A stretch of 50,238 bases of DNA from Reticulitermes lucifugus. Taxonomy: Eukaryota; Arthropoda; Insecta; Blattodea; Rhinotermitidae. Shown here piece by piece: positions 13,201-28,200 of this stretch. Where the stretch lies: assembly GCA_026260175.1 (NCBI GenBank), contig JAKCWW010003159.1:1-50238 (forward strand), given 5' to 3'. The first letter of the stretch is position 1; each line of letters begins with the position of its first letter. The notes under the pieces were generated by a model that saw nothing but the letters and a program-made list of their open reading frames with translations, made no database searches and had not been told where the DNA came from. The position numbers and the translations under genes were made by a program.

Positions 13201-16200
13201 CCACTGCATGTTGCATTATGTCGACCTTGCATCAGCAGCAGCTCAGCCAATTAATGCTGATTTGCTACGAGTAATAGCTAGATACATTGAGGTAAGTGTT
13301 CTTTCTTGGAAGTATCTGTATTTGGTGTCCAAACATCTATTTTTTTAATATTTTCCTCCCATCTGTGTCTCAGTCTCCCACATATTGTCTTCCCTTCGTG
13401 ATTACCAGTTAAAATGTTATATTTATTTCTCAATTCCCCCATGCATGCTACATGTCTTACCCATCTCAATCTCCTTTATGGAATTCCATAATAATATTTA
13501 ACGAATAATATAAATTGTGAGAAACGCCATTATGCTGTTTTTACATTGTCTAATTACTTCCTCTTTGTGTGTTAAAATGCAGTTATAGAAGTTCAGTAAT
13601 GCTTGGTTTGGTCATGGACTTAGTAATGTAAATTTAAAGAATTCCTGATTTTAAGTCTGCCATTAACTCAGTAACAGTAAGGGTATTGTTAGTCTAGAAG
13701 GTAGTTAGGAACTGAATGTTCTAATTAGACTTACTCTGCTACACTTGGTACTGAAGGCAGAGTATAATGTTTTAAAATGATTTGCAAATGCTGTGTTAAA
13801 TTCTTCCTGGTATATGAGGGTTAGTCAATAAGTTACTTGTTTGTTATATATTGTCACCTTTCAAGACATCATTGTATTCTCCTTTTGTTTCCTGTAATTG
13901 TTATTCCCTAAGAATGGGCATCGGCTTCTTAAGGTGTGTGACCAAGTAGAAATGTGTATTTCAGTGTTTGAAACCCTGCTGATTAGTAAACTTACCATGA
14001 TGTTTGGACAGGAGCATTATGGAGAACTCCTGCTTTGGTTGACTTTCTCTGGGATCTTTGTATGATGGCAGTAGATGGAATCTGTGTACTAGCAGCATAA
14101 GTTCCATGAGTAGTTACAGACTGCTCTGTCACCAAGTAAAATAATGGTAGATCCCCGCAGTCCTATGACACAGTAGCCATAATCTTGGTAGTAGAATTCT
14201 GGACACAAAATTCCACTACAGGATTTTGAGTTTAATTTTTGCATTCCAGTGGCAATCTGAACATCTGATCATTTGTCATTACTGTGTGTAGACAGAGAGG
14301 TATCTGCATCATGTTTGTTTAATTTACCATAAGAGAAGTACTCGACATTGAATGTGCACAAACCTTTATGACACTGATGTGTCTTAGAATTCATGCACAC
14401 AGTTACAATGCCACCTATACACATACCTTGCTCCCTGTTTGGGACTTTAAGGATTGGAAGTGCTTGATTTTTTGTGTACACAGTGTGCACCCACAGATTT
14501 ACAGCTTTCACTGATACTGTAATGCTTTGGTTGGTGCAGTAACACCAGAATTATAACGAGGAACTTAATGATCTGTACTCATCACCAAATATTGTTCGGG
14601 TGATCAAATCGAGAANNNNNNNNNNNNNNNNNNNNNNNNNNNNNNNNNNNNNNNNNNNNNNNNNNNNNNNNNNNNNNNNNNNNNNNNNNNNNNNNNNNNN
14701 NNNNNNNNNNNNNACTAGCTGACGACCTGTTAGCTTCTCAAGAAGGACTCTGCTCCATGGAGTTAGTTAGTTTACTGAGCTGCAGTTGATAAACTGCTGT
14801 GCAGCATCAGAATAAGTCTTTGTTGGAAATTTTGCAGAAGGAAGGGTTAATGGACCATTATGTTTATATATAATTATTGAGAGGATGCAGCTGTATTTCT
14901 CATCTTGCAGTAATATTGGAACCCAAAGTTTCCCACTGATAATTTATTATCCTGATATGCAAATTATGTACAAACCGTTTCTGGATTTTGTAATAGTGCA
15001 ATAAATGCAGCACTACCTCCTGCTCTTTTTGATTCTGTACTTCCAGGCGCTAGATAACAATCATTCTGATGGACTGTTGAAAAGATATATATATTCTTTA
15101 ATACATAGTTATAGAATCCGTTCATGTTTCATGTTGCTTGTATTCTGTGATTTGTGCAGGGTGTTCACTATAAAGAAGCGCTGAAGATATTAAAATTGGT
15201 GGTGACACGCTCATCCACATTGGTTGCTCCTCCAACCTCAGTCCATCCTCCTCACTGGGAGACCTCTGCTACCTCACCACACCCCTCTTTCACAGACAGT
15301 GAGATCTTCACCAAGAAAGAGTTGCCAGGTATATGACTGTCACATCAGTGTAAGAGTGCATGCATGTTATTGGTGGGGGGCACATAGGTATTCATACCTG
15401 GATATGTTAATAGTGTAGCAGTCCATACATATTTATATTAATTTATTTACAAACATAACTTTATTTATATTCACATAGACAATACATGTATTATCCGATA
15501 CATTTATTTTTCTAATCTTTCCTGTCTATACACAGAATAGTTTAAAATTACTGTGCTTTATTCAGGTCGAACAATGGATTTCACATTTGACCTTTCTCAA
15601 ACACCTGTGATCGGTCGTCGGTTTCTAGTCAAAGCAGATGAGAAAGGAACTAATGGTGGATCAGCAGCTTCTCCTAGACGGTCTATGTCTTTGTCGCCTG
15701 CAGACAATGCAAGTATTGCTGGCTGGAAACGACCGTGGATGTCACAGGTATCAGTTTCTGTTTTGACTTGTCTTGCATTATTGTAACATAACAGAATTAC
15801 TGAGCTTTTAAACAAAGTATCATGTCTTTTAACTAGCCTATAATTTCTGAAAGTCAGGAGTGCAGAACCAGTCTTGTTATATATATAGAACTATGGTGTT
15901 TCTGTCAGTATCCATAGAAATGGCATTGATGTTCTTATTTGTTGTGGAAGTCTTCCTCTGATTACATAGTATTATGTCTCAGGTTTCTTTTTATACTACT
16001 AAGTATGTTGATTTATTAGAGGTATTAGTATGCATGTATACACACGAATATTTCAGTACATAAAGTACGTATTTTACAAATGTCTTTGTGGCACTGTATT
16101 ATGAATCTTAAAATGTGTGACATTATTTCACATTTTTATCCACTATTTACAAGCCTTTCTCTGTTTCCAGTTTACTAAGGACTGCCTACTAAGTGAAATG

Positions 16201-19200
16201 TGTTTATGTAAAACCAGCTTTGCATCATGCCTTGTTACTTTTAGATTTGTGGTGTAATTGTGGGCTGGATACCACAGGCTCAGGAGAAGGGAATAATAAT
16301 GAGATTTTGTGAATGTGTAATGGACCTTCAGATTCCATTAAAGAATTGCCTGACCAGTTGAGTGACTCTGAACTTTTCAAGGATGACCATGCATTATGAA
16401 GATATGTATACAGCTCTCAAAAATCAAAGATGCCTGTTTTGTGCAGGTGATTTTATTAGTTCAGCTAAGGTACCACTCTAATGGCAGACTCTAAAGAACA
16501 TACTGTTACATAAAGGGGCACAGCTGGTAAGTCAGTTAATTATCTTCATTCAACTGGTCAGCAAGTGAACAAGTAGCTAAGTTGAGGTCCTTCGGAAGAG
16601 TTTGTCCCATCAGATCTGAAGCATGAAATGTTTGTCAGCTGTCTTCAAATTGAAGATTACAGTCTTCTGGGATGTGATGCCATGCAGTTTTGTAGACACA
16701 TACCAGAGTTATGGGGAAGGCTGCTGCCATCATCAACAAGGCAGGCTGCAGGTTCCCCTGAAACAGTGGCAGCCATCTACCATGCTGCGTGGCATCACAT
16801 CTCAGAAGATCATATCACTGATATTGACCAGTGTGTGAACATCAAATCTATCTTAAAATTAAACGTGTTTGAATGGAAAAGTGGGATGTGGCCTGTCACT
16901 TATTGCAATTTTATTAGAGAAGAAATGTGTTATTCCAGTACAGTACAGATGTTGGTTGTTTCATTTTCAGTCTCAAAACTTTGGCATGGCAATGTTGGTG
17001 TTTATGTAGGTAGATAAAATATCTGGGCGCTTACTTGCAGTGTCTCAGCACTGCTGGATTTAAGATGTAGTAATAGCTGAAAATGAGACGACGGTCATTT
17101 AAAGGAATATCTACCCTACATAACTGGTTACTGTTTTAATGTGTTTGTTGATGCTAACAGGATTTGAGGTGCTAACAGAGGTGCAGTTTGGTAGATGGAT
17201 GCCTATGTTTCAAAGGAACCAACCATGAAGGTGGATGCATCAGGTTCGTCTGAAATACTGGTACCCATCCACAAAACTACACAGTGTTATATCCCAGCAG
17301 ACTCTTATTTTGATAACTGAATATAATGGGACGGTTTTTAAACCTCTTAGTTCCAGGTGGTCAATCTGTCAGCCCCTGGCACTCTTGCATGCTATGGCAT
17401 TGGGCAGTCTATTGGCCAACATTTTAAGGGTGTCAGCAATCACATTATTGAATAGCTTGACTCTTGTACTCGCTACATATCTCAGTATGTGTCTGTTTCA
17501 ACATGTTATTTTTAGCATCAACTACCCATACAGCCTGGCATTAAGAGGGTTAAAGTCCAATATATTGTAGTGATATTATTCAGACACTTCTAAAATTCAG
17601 AACTATGTCCTTCTGAACAGGGTCGTGTGCGGGAGTGTTTGGTGAATCTCCTTACAACATGTGGTCAAAGAGTGGGTCTGCCCAAGAGCCCATCTGTAAG
17701 TACTGCACTTCATGTGCTTTCCAGCTTTTTCACATTTTTAATACTCACACTAATGTTCTGAAAATTATTAAAACGCATGAGAAATAAGCCTTGCTGCTGG
17801 TTCTGAGTTTGTGTGTTACATTGACCTAGAGGCATTACTGGAATGACAGTATGTTGTGTCTGTTTCTTAACTTCACTGTTCATTCTTATTAACAGTGATA
17901 TTTGTAGTTTTCAGTGGAATCAAATAAGTGTACAGCACATTCTTTGCAGAAACAGTTATTCCCTGCAAAGAAGAAATAATTAGATTGTGTTTTCACTGTG
18001 ATTTGTAGCTGAACATGGCCAAAAAAGAGAAACAGATTTCATTTTGTGAAAAATAAATCTCAGTACAACTAACTACATCAAAACTTGAAGTGTTTCAGCA
18101 GAATTTTATGTATCAAGCTGTATGCTCAAATACAACATACATTTTGTTCCCTCCTGTTGTCACAACCGTTTGCATGTAGTTATTAATTGCATCAAAATTT
18201 TATCACTGATGCTGGGTTACTCAGTTTAGTTTTGTCTGGTGAGTAAAATTAAATCCCGATTTATATTAATGGGATGGCAAGAGATATATAACAAGCATAA
18301 TTTTAGGCATCACCTTGACTCTGTAGCTGAATATTTGGAAGGATGGCAAATTTCTTCAAACATACTGTAATTAACCATACTTGGTTATATTTAATCCTTC
18401 AAAGTATTAAACCATATACAAATGTCACAAGCCTGTCATTAAAATATCTCGGCAGTAATTTTGCCACGCTTTTACTACCTGTTCTTTTCTGACTGTAGTT
18501 GTTGCTTTACATTATGCATTTGACTTCAGCAGAATTCCATGATTACAGTTGTGAGTGTCTCTTTAACACTTACAAGTTTCATAATTGCCTTTCCACCTGA
18601 TTTAGCATACACATGTTCCATGGCTCAAAACTTTCTTGAGTATTTAGTTGTTTATGGTACGTGCATGGCAAGGTATATGTAACCTGTGTGTGACATGTAG
18701 AAAATACAAAGTTATCTAATTAATGGTGAAACAAAATGCAGAGATATGTACCTACAGAATCCATGAACTCATTTGCGTTGAGTTTGTTATTTTTTATTTG
18801 ATGTACTGGTGCTGTTGAATCACTGTCTGTTTATTATAACTTTTCAGAAATTTATAGACCGAATTCAAACATTATGCAACAATCAGCAAAAGTCTCAGGA
18901 TATATGAGGTGCATCCAGAAAGTAATTACCGTTTGGCTATAAAAAAAATATACTTGATGTACAAAATTTTTATTCATTTTTATAAAATTCTACATACCTT
19001 AGTCTACTTTTCGACATAATCACCACCCGCATTCAGGCAGTTGTCGCAACGGGGCACAAGGTTTTGTATGCCCTGTTCATAGAAGTCGACCACCGGGACG
19101 TGAACCATTTCTCAATGCTCTCCTTTGACTCGTCACTGTCAAAATTCTTACCGACAAGGAATCTTTTCAGGTGCAGGAACAGATGGAAGTCATCTCTGTT

Positions 19201-22200
19201 CCTGCACCTGAAGAGATTTCTTGCCTGTAAGAATTTCGAGAGCGACGATCAGTTGAAGGAAAGCATTGAGAAATGGCTCACATCCCAGGCAGCTGACTTC
19301 TATGAACAGGGCATACAAAACCTTGTGCCTCGGTGAGGGTGGTGATTATGTCAAAAAGTAGACTAAGGTATGTAGCATTTGATAACAAGGAATAAAAATT
19401 TTGTACATCAAGTATATTTTTTTATAGCCAAACAGTACTTACTTTTTGGATGCTTTTCATACATAACAAAAAAACTTTAAAACCGGTTCAGCAATATGAA
19501 CTAAAAGAACTTGAAGAAGACTTGTTTAATCCACATGCACAGAATTATAAAGCACAATCTAAAGTGAATAATGGTTTGCTGTATCTACCTATGCATCTGC
19601 ATGTTTCAGACACAAGTGTTCAGTAACTTTGTGTTCAGTACCATTTTAAATTCAAAATGTCTTTCATCCAGTTTCAGGATAATTTAAAGTCTATTTGTGC
19701 ATCACCTGTATGTTTAACTAGCAGGCTTAGAAAGAGCTACATAATTTTGAATAGATTCAAGTGTTCTGGTGTGTGGCACTGTGTTGTTGGGTGAGCAGTT
19801 TCTGACATTTTTAAGGATCGTAGTGCCTTGTTCTTCAGGGCCATACACTCCAAAACAAATTTTGAATACATGGCACAGGTCTTCCTGAAAATATAAAGAT
19901 AATAGCTAGAAGTTAATGATCCATACCTCTGCGTTCAGTCACACTTATATGTCACAAGAATTCACATATCAGTTTAAATTGTATAGTGTTAAAGTATCTT
20001 GGATTACATAGAGTCTGTTGTATTGAAATTTAAGGAAAAATGTGTTTTTTTTTACTAGCATTCTCAATATTGTGTGGTTTAGAACTGATAACTGTAATTT
20101 TGATACATTGATAATGCCATAGTTCAGTCTGCAGGAGAATGATATGTTAGTGGTAATAATAGTTTGATGTGATATCAGTGATGGAAATGAATGTGGTCAT
20201 AAGTGCTAAAGGAATGGCTGGGATTTTTCAGAGGTTCTGGATTTCAAGAAGTATTACTTCACGTAGCAAGCATTATGGGATTGCTTCCAGCTGGGCTTGG
20301 ATTTTTTTTATATTTCCATCACTGTTACTCTAAGTGCTGTAGTTTTTAATGTTTGATCTCTCTCGTTTGTTTTCCATATCTGATGGTGGTTGTGACCCTG
20401 TATCTAGGATGGTTTTATTAACACAATTAATAAGGTAAAATCTCACATAGTCATTTACCTGTAAGTTGTAAAATATTTACTTTGTTTTTGTGCAAAAAAG
20501 GAAGCTTTTGGTGGTGGAAATTGCATGACTCCGTGATTGTACAACACAAGTAACTATGTCACATTCATATACAATATTAACTATCCCATACATTTAACAC
20601 AGTATTGTAATGATCAAAGAAACTGACACTGCATTGCAGAAAGATAATAATTGTGAGATTATTACTGTCATGTATTAAATGTAATATAATTGCAGTGGAA
20701 AACTGTGAAAAACTTAAACATGAGGTATAATTCGTAGTTATTAATTCCAGTTCTAAATATTCTTTTATTCTTGCAACATCCATTACAATATAAAAATGTT
20801 CTCCTTGTGTACCAGCATCTCAGTGGAACCTGTTATGTCACATCCCATATGACGGTAACTGACTGAATATTTCTTCAGTCATCCTTTCTCACCTTATCTT
20901 CTGTATGATATGAAAAAACCTAAAGTCATTGCTTGAATTAGCGTCACTCATCTTTTTTTAAGTAACCCAAGGCAGTCGAATCAGTCTTGGTAGGCTGACA
21001 GCTATTTAGTCAAACTATCTGCCTGTTATGTAACTGAACATTTGTTTATTGTATTAAGGTCTACTGCTGTATCCTGTTCTGAACCATTTAAGTTCAGTCC
21101 TTGACCTCATACCCTGTTTGTTTTAAAAGATTGTACTCCCTGTAAGCCTGGGTCTCACAGGCAGTCTTATCTGTTAGGTTTTCTGACTAAAATCTTGTAT
21201 TTATTTCTTGTGTCTTTCATCCTCCTTGATTTTATTATTCAAATGATATAAGCATCTTATTGTTCTGAATGGTATTATATTATAATAGATGGTTTATGAT
21301 TGATGAAGTGTGTGTGTGTTTACTCACAGAGGACATAGTTACACTTAGTGTGTGGAAGATGACATTCATTGTCACATGGCCTTAAAACTACAGCCATGAT
21401 GAAACACAGGTTTACTTTCTTCTGGTATTATTCTTTTGCATTTATAGCAAAAGAATATATCTGAATATGTCCACTGCTGATGGATGTTGATACAGGTTTC
21501 CACTGCTTTTGGAATTTGTTAGAGAACATGCCATATCGGATCTTTCTACATGTAGTGCCGTTTTTTAACACTGCTATATAACATGTAAATTCAAACACTT
21601 TAGCATCAGTTTCAGTAATCATATGTATAGTTCACTGCTGAGTTTGCTTTCCTCACACTGTACAGATACTGACATGGTACAGGACTAATACACCTCTGTG
21701 CAGTAGAGTTGGTTGCACTAGAAATAACCCATCCATCTGGCTTTATGCAAGTACCATATTTTGCTCAGAGCTGTAACATCCAAGGTATAGACTCCTATGG
21801 TCTTTGTTACACATCTGTAAGAAACATTCAGTAATGCACAGTTTACTGCTGTTTCTTTTGTCCATTTCAAGACGTCCTGGTGACTTAGGTTTTTAATATG
21901 TATAGAAGGGCAGGTACTTCTACCATTGAATGCTATCAGTACAAAGGGACTGCAAAAAATAAGGCAACAAACAGTTTGATGCCAAGAACTTTATTCTGAT
22001 TTTGATGTGTACAAGGCACGTGGATAGCAGGTAGTACACATGTCCTCTACATAGTCACCATTGGCATTTAAGCATTTGTCCCGCCACCATTCCAAGGCTT
22101 GTATCCTGGTGTAGGAGAAGTGTCTGTGGCCTGTTGGTGACAGCTTGTTTGATGTTGGTGTCTGATGCAAATCACTTGCCAACTGGGTGCTTCTTAAGGG

Positions 22201-25200
22201 GTACAAACAGATGGAAGTCACTGGGCATTAGATTGAGATTGTATGAGGGTGGTGCATAACTTCCCAGCTTAGCACCATAATCAGTCACAAGTTTGGTTGC
22301 AGTATGGGGCCTGACACTGTTGTGCAAAATGATGATGCTGTGGTGCATCAACCCAGGCCTGTTGAAATGAATGGCCTTCTTTAGCCTGTTAAGTGTACAA
22401 CAGTCATAGTGACACCACAGCTAAGGAAATCCACAAGAAGCTCACCCTTATGGTCCCTAAAGACTATTGTCATGTTCTTCCTTACTGATACCATTGCTTC
22501 ATCCCCTGGAACAGTGCATTGCAGAAACTGCTGTCCTTGATAAGCGTAACATGTCACATTCATGAAAGTGAGTCCTGTACGATGAGCCTTATAATCATCT
22601 GTGGGGTTCTTTGGCACCCAGCTGATGCACACTTTCTTGTAGTCTAGTTGGTCTTGAACAATGCTGTGCACATTTTCCAGCAAAATGTCTAGCTTTTGGG
22701 CAATGTCAGTGAGGTTCATGTGTCCCTTCTCCTGTCTGATAAGGGCACCTGCGTGACAAACATTGTCGTTCATAGTGGTTACACCCGAGCGTGTGGGGCA
22801 CTACTTGTCTTAAACATGTGTCCCCCATGGTACTTTAAAAAAATATGGTAATGGCATGGCTCACATGAAACAGCATCATGCAGGTGTACATTTCACCATG
22901 TAACAGGCACATGTAGAGTGTCTTTGTCATCATACAGACACAAAAGGGCACCATGAACGTGCTCTGTTACTGTAAAATGAGTTTAAAGATGACAGGCATG
23001 CTGGAAGTATGGTCAAGTGTCAAAATACACAGTATGATTCAATTTTTGTGTGTGTGTGGAGGGTGTTGCACTGGTGGATTCATTACCAGTTAGTGGAGGT
23101 GTATAGAGCACATGTAATACAGTGGAAGTAGGTATCAGTATGATGCAGTGCTTTCAATAACAGTAGTACAGATGCGACAACAAGCAGCAACCAGGACACC
23201 CAAGCACACGCCCTTCAGATGACAGTCTGTGTCATGCAGGCACTGTTATGAGAGAGAACAGATGCATGAACCTGGCAGACGTTGTCCATGACCTAGACAG
23301 TTCACTTGGTAGTGTGCACAGTGTGGTCCATGACCATCTGGATTACAGAACGGTATGTGCACACTGGATGCCACAGAACCTCACAGACAGTCGCCAAGAG
23401 GATCTCTCATGTTTTTGATATGTTATGCCAATGAAGGAGAGTATTTTCTGCAGTGCGTTGTTGCAGGGGTTGAAACGTGGGTTAATCACATGACACCCAA
23501 AACCTAAAAAGCATGAATGACTTGGAAACACCCATCATCTTCCCCAGCAACAAAATCCAAAGCAATGCCTTCAGTAAGGAAGATTATGGTAACTGTCTTT
23601 TGGAACCATATGGGTGTACTTCTTGTGGATTTCTGTGACATCTGCTACCGATTGGCCACGTATACTTCAAAGTCAAAATAAAGTTCCAGGCATCAGGATA
23701 TTTGTTACTGTATTTTCTGAAATTGCTTTTCAGTTTATGGTAGGACTGACAGTTTCTTAGTAGTTTCTTTGGTCCAACTTTGAAGTACATGTTATCAGAA
23801 AGGATTGATTTTGTCTCATGACTTAAGTGAGATTTCTAACCTATTGTTACAGTATTGAAAGCTCTCAAAATTGTACACAGCTACTGCGGAATAACCGAGA
23901 CACAACTTTATAACAGTTTCATACATGTGTACAATCTTGAAGTCATGTTGTGTTGTGTGTGTCTGGTTCCAAATATCTGGTCTCGGTGGTACAGTTTTCT
24001 TGGTATGCGGGCACCAAGAGAAGAAAATTGAACATTAGAAACCAGCGTGTAATGTGTAATAGAACCAACCTTCTTGCAGACTTTTGGTGCATCTTCTGTG
24101 ACACGATATTAATTTATTTACCTGATTGTGAGATTTCCCCACCTCCTGGGAACAAATTTGAAGGAAGAGTAGTTTTAGTACCTCATTGCTGTACATTGGG
24201 CTGAGAAGTTTTGCGTTTTCTTATTGATAATCATTTATTAGTTCCTTCAGTATACCTCATATTTACAAATTTAAATTTTAAATGATTTTCAGTTTGTAAG
24301 AATATCAGAATCTGCATAACACAAGTATACCTAGCTTTGGTTTCCCATGATCGTCTCCTGTGATTTGTCACTGACAGGCACACTTGCCTCATGCACTTTG
24401 AGAAAGGAAAATTCTCAAAATATGTAACACTGATTACATACAAAGAATCATTATTAGCACTGGTACTGTGTGACATAAATCAGTTTTATGCAGTCACCTC
24501 AGAGAATTACTATGTCTGAGAAGTGGCAGCTGCATGTGTGATGACCCTTGAAACTTGCATATCGAGAACACTATCAGTATGGGAGTACTATATAGAAAGC
24601 TGGTATTTGTCTTCCAGCACTGTTCTTTTTAGCAGAATGAAAGCCAAGACAAATATGACATCATGTCTGAAAGATGCTACTTTATTGTGAAATGTATCTC
24701 AAAAGCATAGCCATGAATTATAATCTGAGTCTTAAAAAATGTAAAACTGGTTAAATAGTGTACAATTATTGTGGTAGTCCTAAATATGTTGAAAATGTAA
24801 CAACTCCATTAGTGAAATTTCAGAGACACTGTTGAATTGCATGTACCTTCTATCATGTATTCATTTATGAATATCTGACAGAATATAAAGATGGGAGTAC
24901 CTCCTCTGATACTCAGGTAAATACAGTATATGAACGTGTGGCATGTGCTAATTGGCTTGTATGTAATACCACCTTTTATTCATGACATTTCAGTAAATTG
25001 AGTCATGTACTGTTCCATTTCAAACCTGACTTAACTCACTGGACAAGCTATAAACAGTTTGGCTGCAGGCAACATAAGGAATTGTTCTCACTGGCAAATT
25101 CGTCAGTATTACACCTTCACTATGTGCCAGCCTAGAATCCACCTTATTATAAATGTTTATTACGCATAAATCTCAATGTGACATGCACTGTTTGAGAACT

Positions 25201-28200
25201 GTGGGTCTGCAGAAAATTGAATTTCCTAGAGTTTGTAAAATGTAAGCATTAACTTTTGTCCTGCATTTCAGGGAAATATTAATACTAGTTATGGGCAGCC
25301 TTCCTCCTTGTTGAATAAGGGATTTCACTTCTGTGTCACAGTTAGTAGTGGTATAAATTTCAGTGTTGTAATATGCCTGTATAGAAGATGCTGAAAATAT
25401 GTATCCTTGGCACTTTAACAATTCATCTTTTATGAAATTTTCTTTTCCATCACTACTTCATGAGGACATATTTGCAGCAGGAAACACAGTGATATGAAAG
25501 AAAAGGTGCCTCTCATCTAACTGCAATCTTAATTGTAGCAAGAGTTGTTCATTTGACAGTCATGCCATGCTAAAGCATTCTTTGATCATAGTAAATCTCA
25601 GTTCTAGAAGTTGTATTTTGCTATTCAATTATGTAAATTAATCATTATGATTTTTTGTGTTTGTAGTGAAGAAAAACTCATCTTTTGAAATAAACAGATG
25701 AACATATTTTATAATCCCACAAATTGTAAATTAATAAATATGCTTTCATAGTTTCATTTTTGTAGGAGTTCTGATATATTTTCAGGCTTGAAATTAAATA
25801 TTAGAAAATGCGGATGAACGTTAATGCTTCTGTACTACCAGAAGTGTAACCGAGGTTGCCATATGTGAGGTGCAGTAGATGGTACAGATGCTGTCCTCTC
25901 CCTTCTTCATTTTAGTAGCTTAGTCTCATCAGTTGTGCTTTAATTTTGGTTTCTTGTAGGAAACGTTAAATACATGTAAGTAATACATGAATATTATTTG
26001 CGTCGTTATTTCTCCCGTACTGTTTTTGGATGTGGTGGTAAGAATGGAATGTAATTTTGTGTGGTGGCTTGTGCTGTTGCATGTTTCGTTGCATGTGTCT
26101 GTCGCAAACACATACTGGAAACAGGAAATTTTCAGTGTATGTACAGAAACTGAATTGTGTGTGACTGGAATGCTGTTTAAAAAGAGATAAAGTATGGTTG
26201 AAAGAATTTCATTAAACGTTCAATATGAAAAGAGATGTGGATATTTTATCTGAGCTAGTAGTGTAATTCTAATTTTTTGGTATTAACTTCCATAGTGAAT
26301 TAAATATACTAATAATTTGTTTGCTTTAAAAGTCATTTTTAAGTAGTGAAAATCCTAATTCAGACATTTATTTTAGAGTAATATTAATCTAAATTGGTTA
26401 TAATTAAAGCCCAAGCTTGTGACGAATGAAGAAGTGGAATTTGATGAATGTCACGAAACGTCAGTCTTACAGATTATTGTTTTCATTGTGTCAAATACCT
26501 GTAATTAATATATATATATATATACATAATACATAATACATATGTGGTAAAAGCTGTGCTATCTAACAGTGGATGATCTAGAAAGCTCTGTTAACCAGAA
26601 CTTCATTAGGAAGCCCATTACATTTTACTGTTCCATCTACAGGCAGCAGTGGTGTGAGTCTGATGATTAAAAGAGTGAAAGATTTGTGTCTTGTTTTTGT
26701 TTTTTATATGGTGTGAAAAGGGAATAGGAAGTGTGACAAGGAAAATGGGACAGTATATCAAGTGACAAACTAAATTGTCTGTCCATGAGGTCACTAGGTA
26801 CATTAAGATATATTGTCAGGTGTAGTGCTCTAATATCTGGAAAGTTACAATAGCTGGCAGCCCTTTGGACCCAGACATGCCAGATATCACAAATTTTACT
26901 GTATTAGGATTAAACCATTTATTGTCACTTTTCTTTTCAAGCACTCTCAAGTTTACATCCCCACCCCCTTTATTTCTTTATTTTAAAAATGTTGGTGTAA
27001 GTATTCAAGTACCTGTGGAATTCTCTTAAATTCAATTATACTGCTTTCACAGTTTAGTTTGTTGAAGTGGGTTCTAGAGTTCAGATGTTCACAGAAAGTA
27101 CTTGAGATTTTTGTAATTATAAAATTGCACAAAGGTAAAATTAATGTATTTTTGATAGTATTGTCCAGACAGGCGGTGAAAGAGCTTAACTTTGACAGTA
27201 TTCATAACCTATGTTATCTATGAACATAGATATTGCATTTCTCTGACCAGATTGCTGTCTAAACCTTCATATAGTGAAACAATGACAGTAAATTTGATCA
27301 TTTAGAATAGTCCACGTTTACAAACTTCTAAATGAGGTATTGTATGGTAGGTGATCTTCAGCCAAAGCTCAGATTTGATGGAACGCCAATCCAGTATGGC
27401 ATCATCAACAGAAGAAGTATCAGGCCCCATGAATGACCTGTCTGGTGGGTCTCGACGTGATGAAGGTACAACCGAGCAGTTTGGTGTCTTCAAGGACTTC
27501 GACTTCCTTGAATATGAGAGTGAAAGTGTTGAGGTAAGTGTTTCGTACTATAGTGAGGAAGTTCTTGCATATTGCCATACCAGTAATAATGTTACTGATG
27601 TAGAGTGGAGAAAGAAACCTATTTTGTTACAAAGTAATTGGTATTTTTTCTTTGTATAAATGGAAAAGAACATTCATGGACAGGTTTGTAAGTTTGTTAC
27701 CAAACTGTGCAGTATTAATTCATGAAATCATACAGAGGGAGCAGAGATACAGCTCCACTTATGCTTAACCTCGCCACTAGGTGGAGGTAAGTGGTCAACT
27801 TCACACCCTGGCCACTTTATCCGTGGGGAAAGAACCCCAGTACCCATTGAATAGGAGGCTGGGTGGGCCCCAAATTTGGTCTGCACGTTTTGGAAAAGAG
27901 AAAAATGTCTTACCTCTTCCAGGATTTGAACCCCGGCTCATCCAGCTCATGGCATAGTTACTGGTGTCCTGCTAATAAAGTAGGCTAAAATTAAAAACTA
28001 ACATATATATTAAATTTTATACATCATGCATTTCCTCTTTTCATTTCCTTGTATGTTCAGCTTTCCTACAGCTATTCTCTGTATTGTGTTTCACAAGTCT
28101 TCAACACCGCACAGAATGTAGATTGACATGTTTAAATTTTTATGATGACAAATGAAAATTAGCTGAGCTGGATTATAAGAATTGCAGTTAATGCTGTGAG

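Larger units (their letters stand above)
17696..27350 (+). other. fry: Large furry intron (9.7 kb)
   Basis: Holds the foldback mariner (18905-19459) and the mariner pair (21942-23680). Elsewhere (17.7-18.9, 19.5-21.9 and 23.7-27.3 kb) it is AT-rich single-copy-looking sequence without a convincing gene. Small open frames there, such as 23950-24204, have no recognisable family. A short (TA)n tract lies near 26506-26525. Confidence 0.6.

Noticed and set aside
23950..24204. 84-codon plus-strand frame in the large furry intron
   Set aside because: No recognisable family and no splice continuity with furry.
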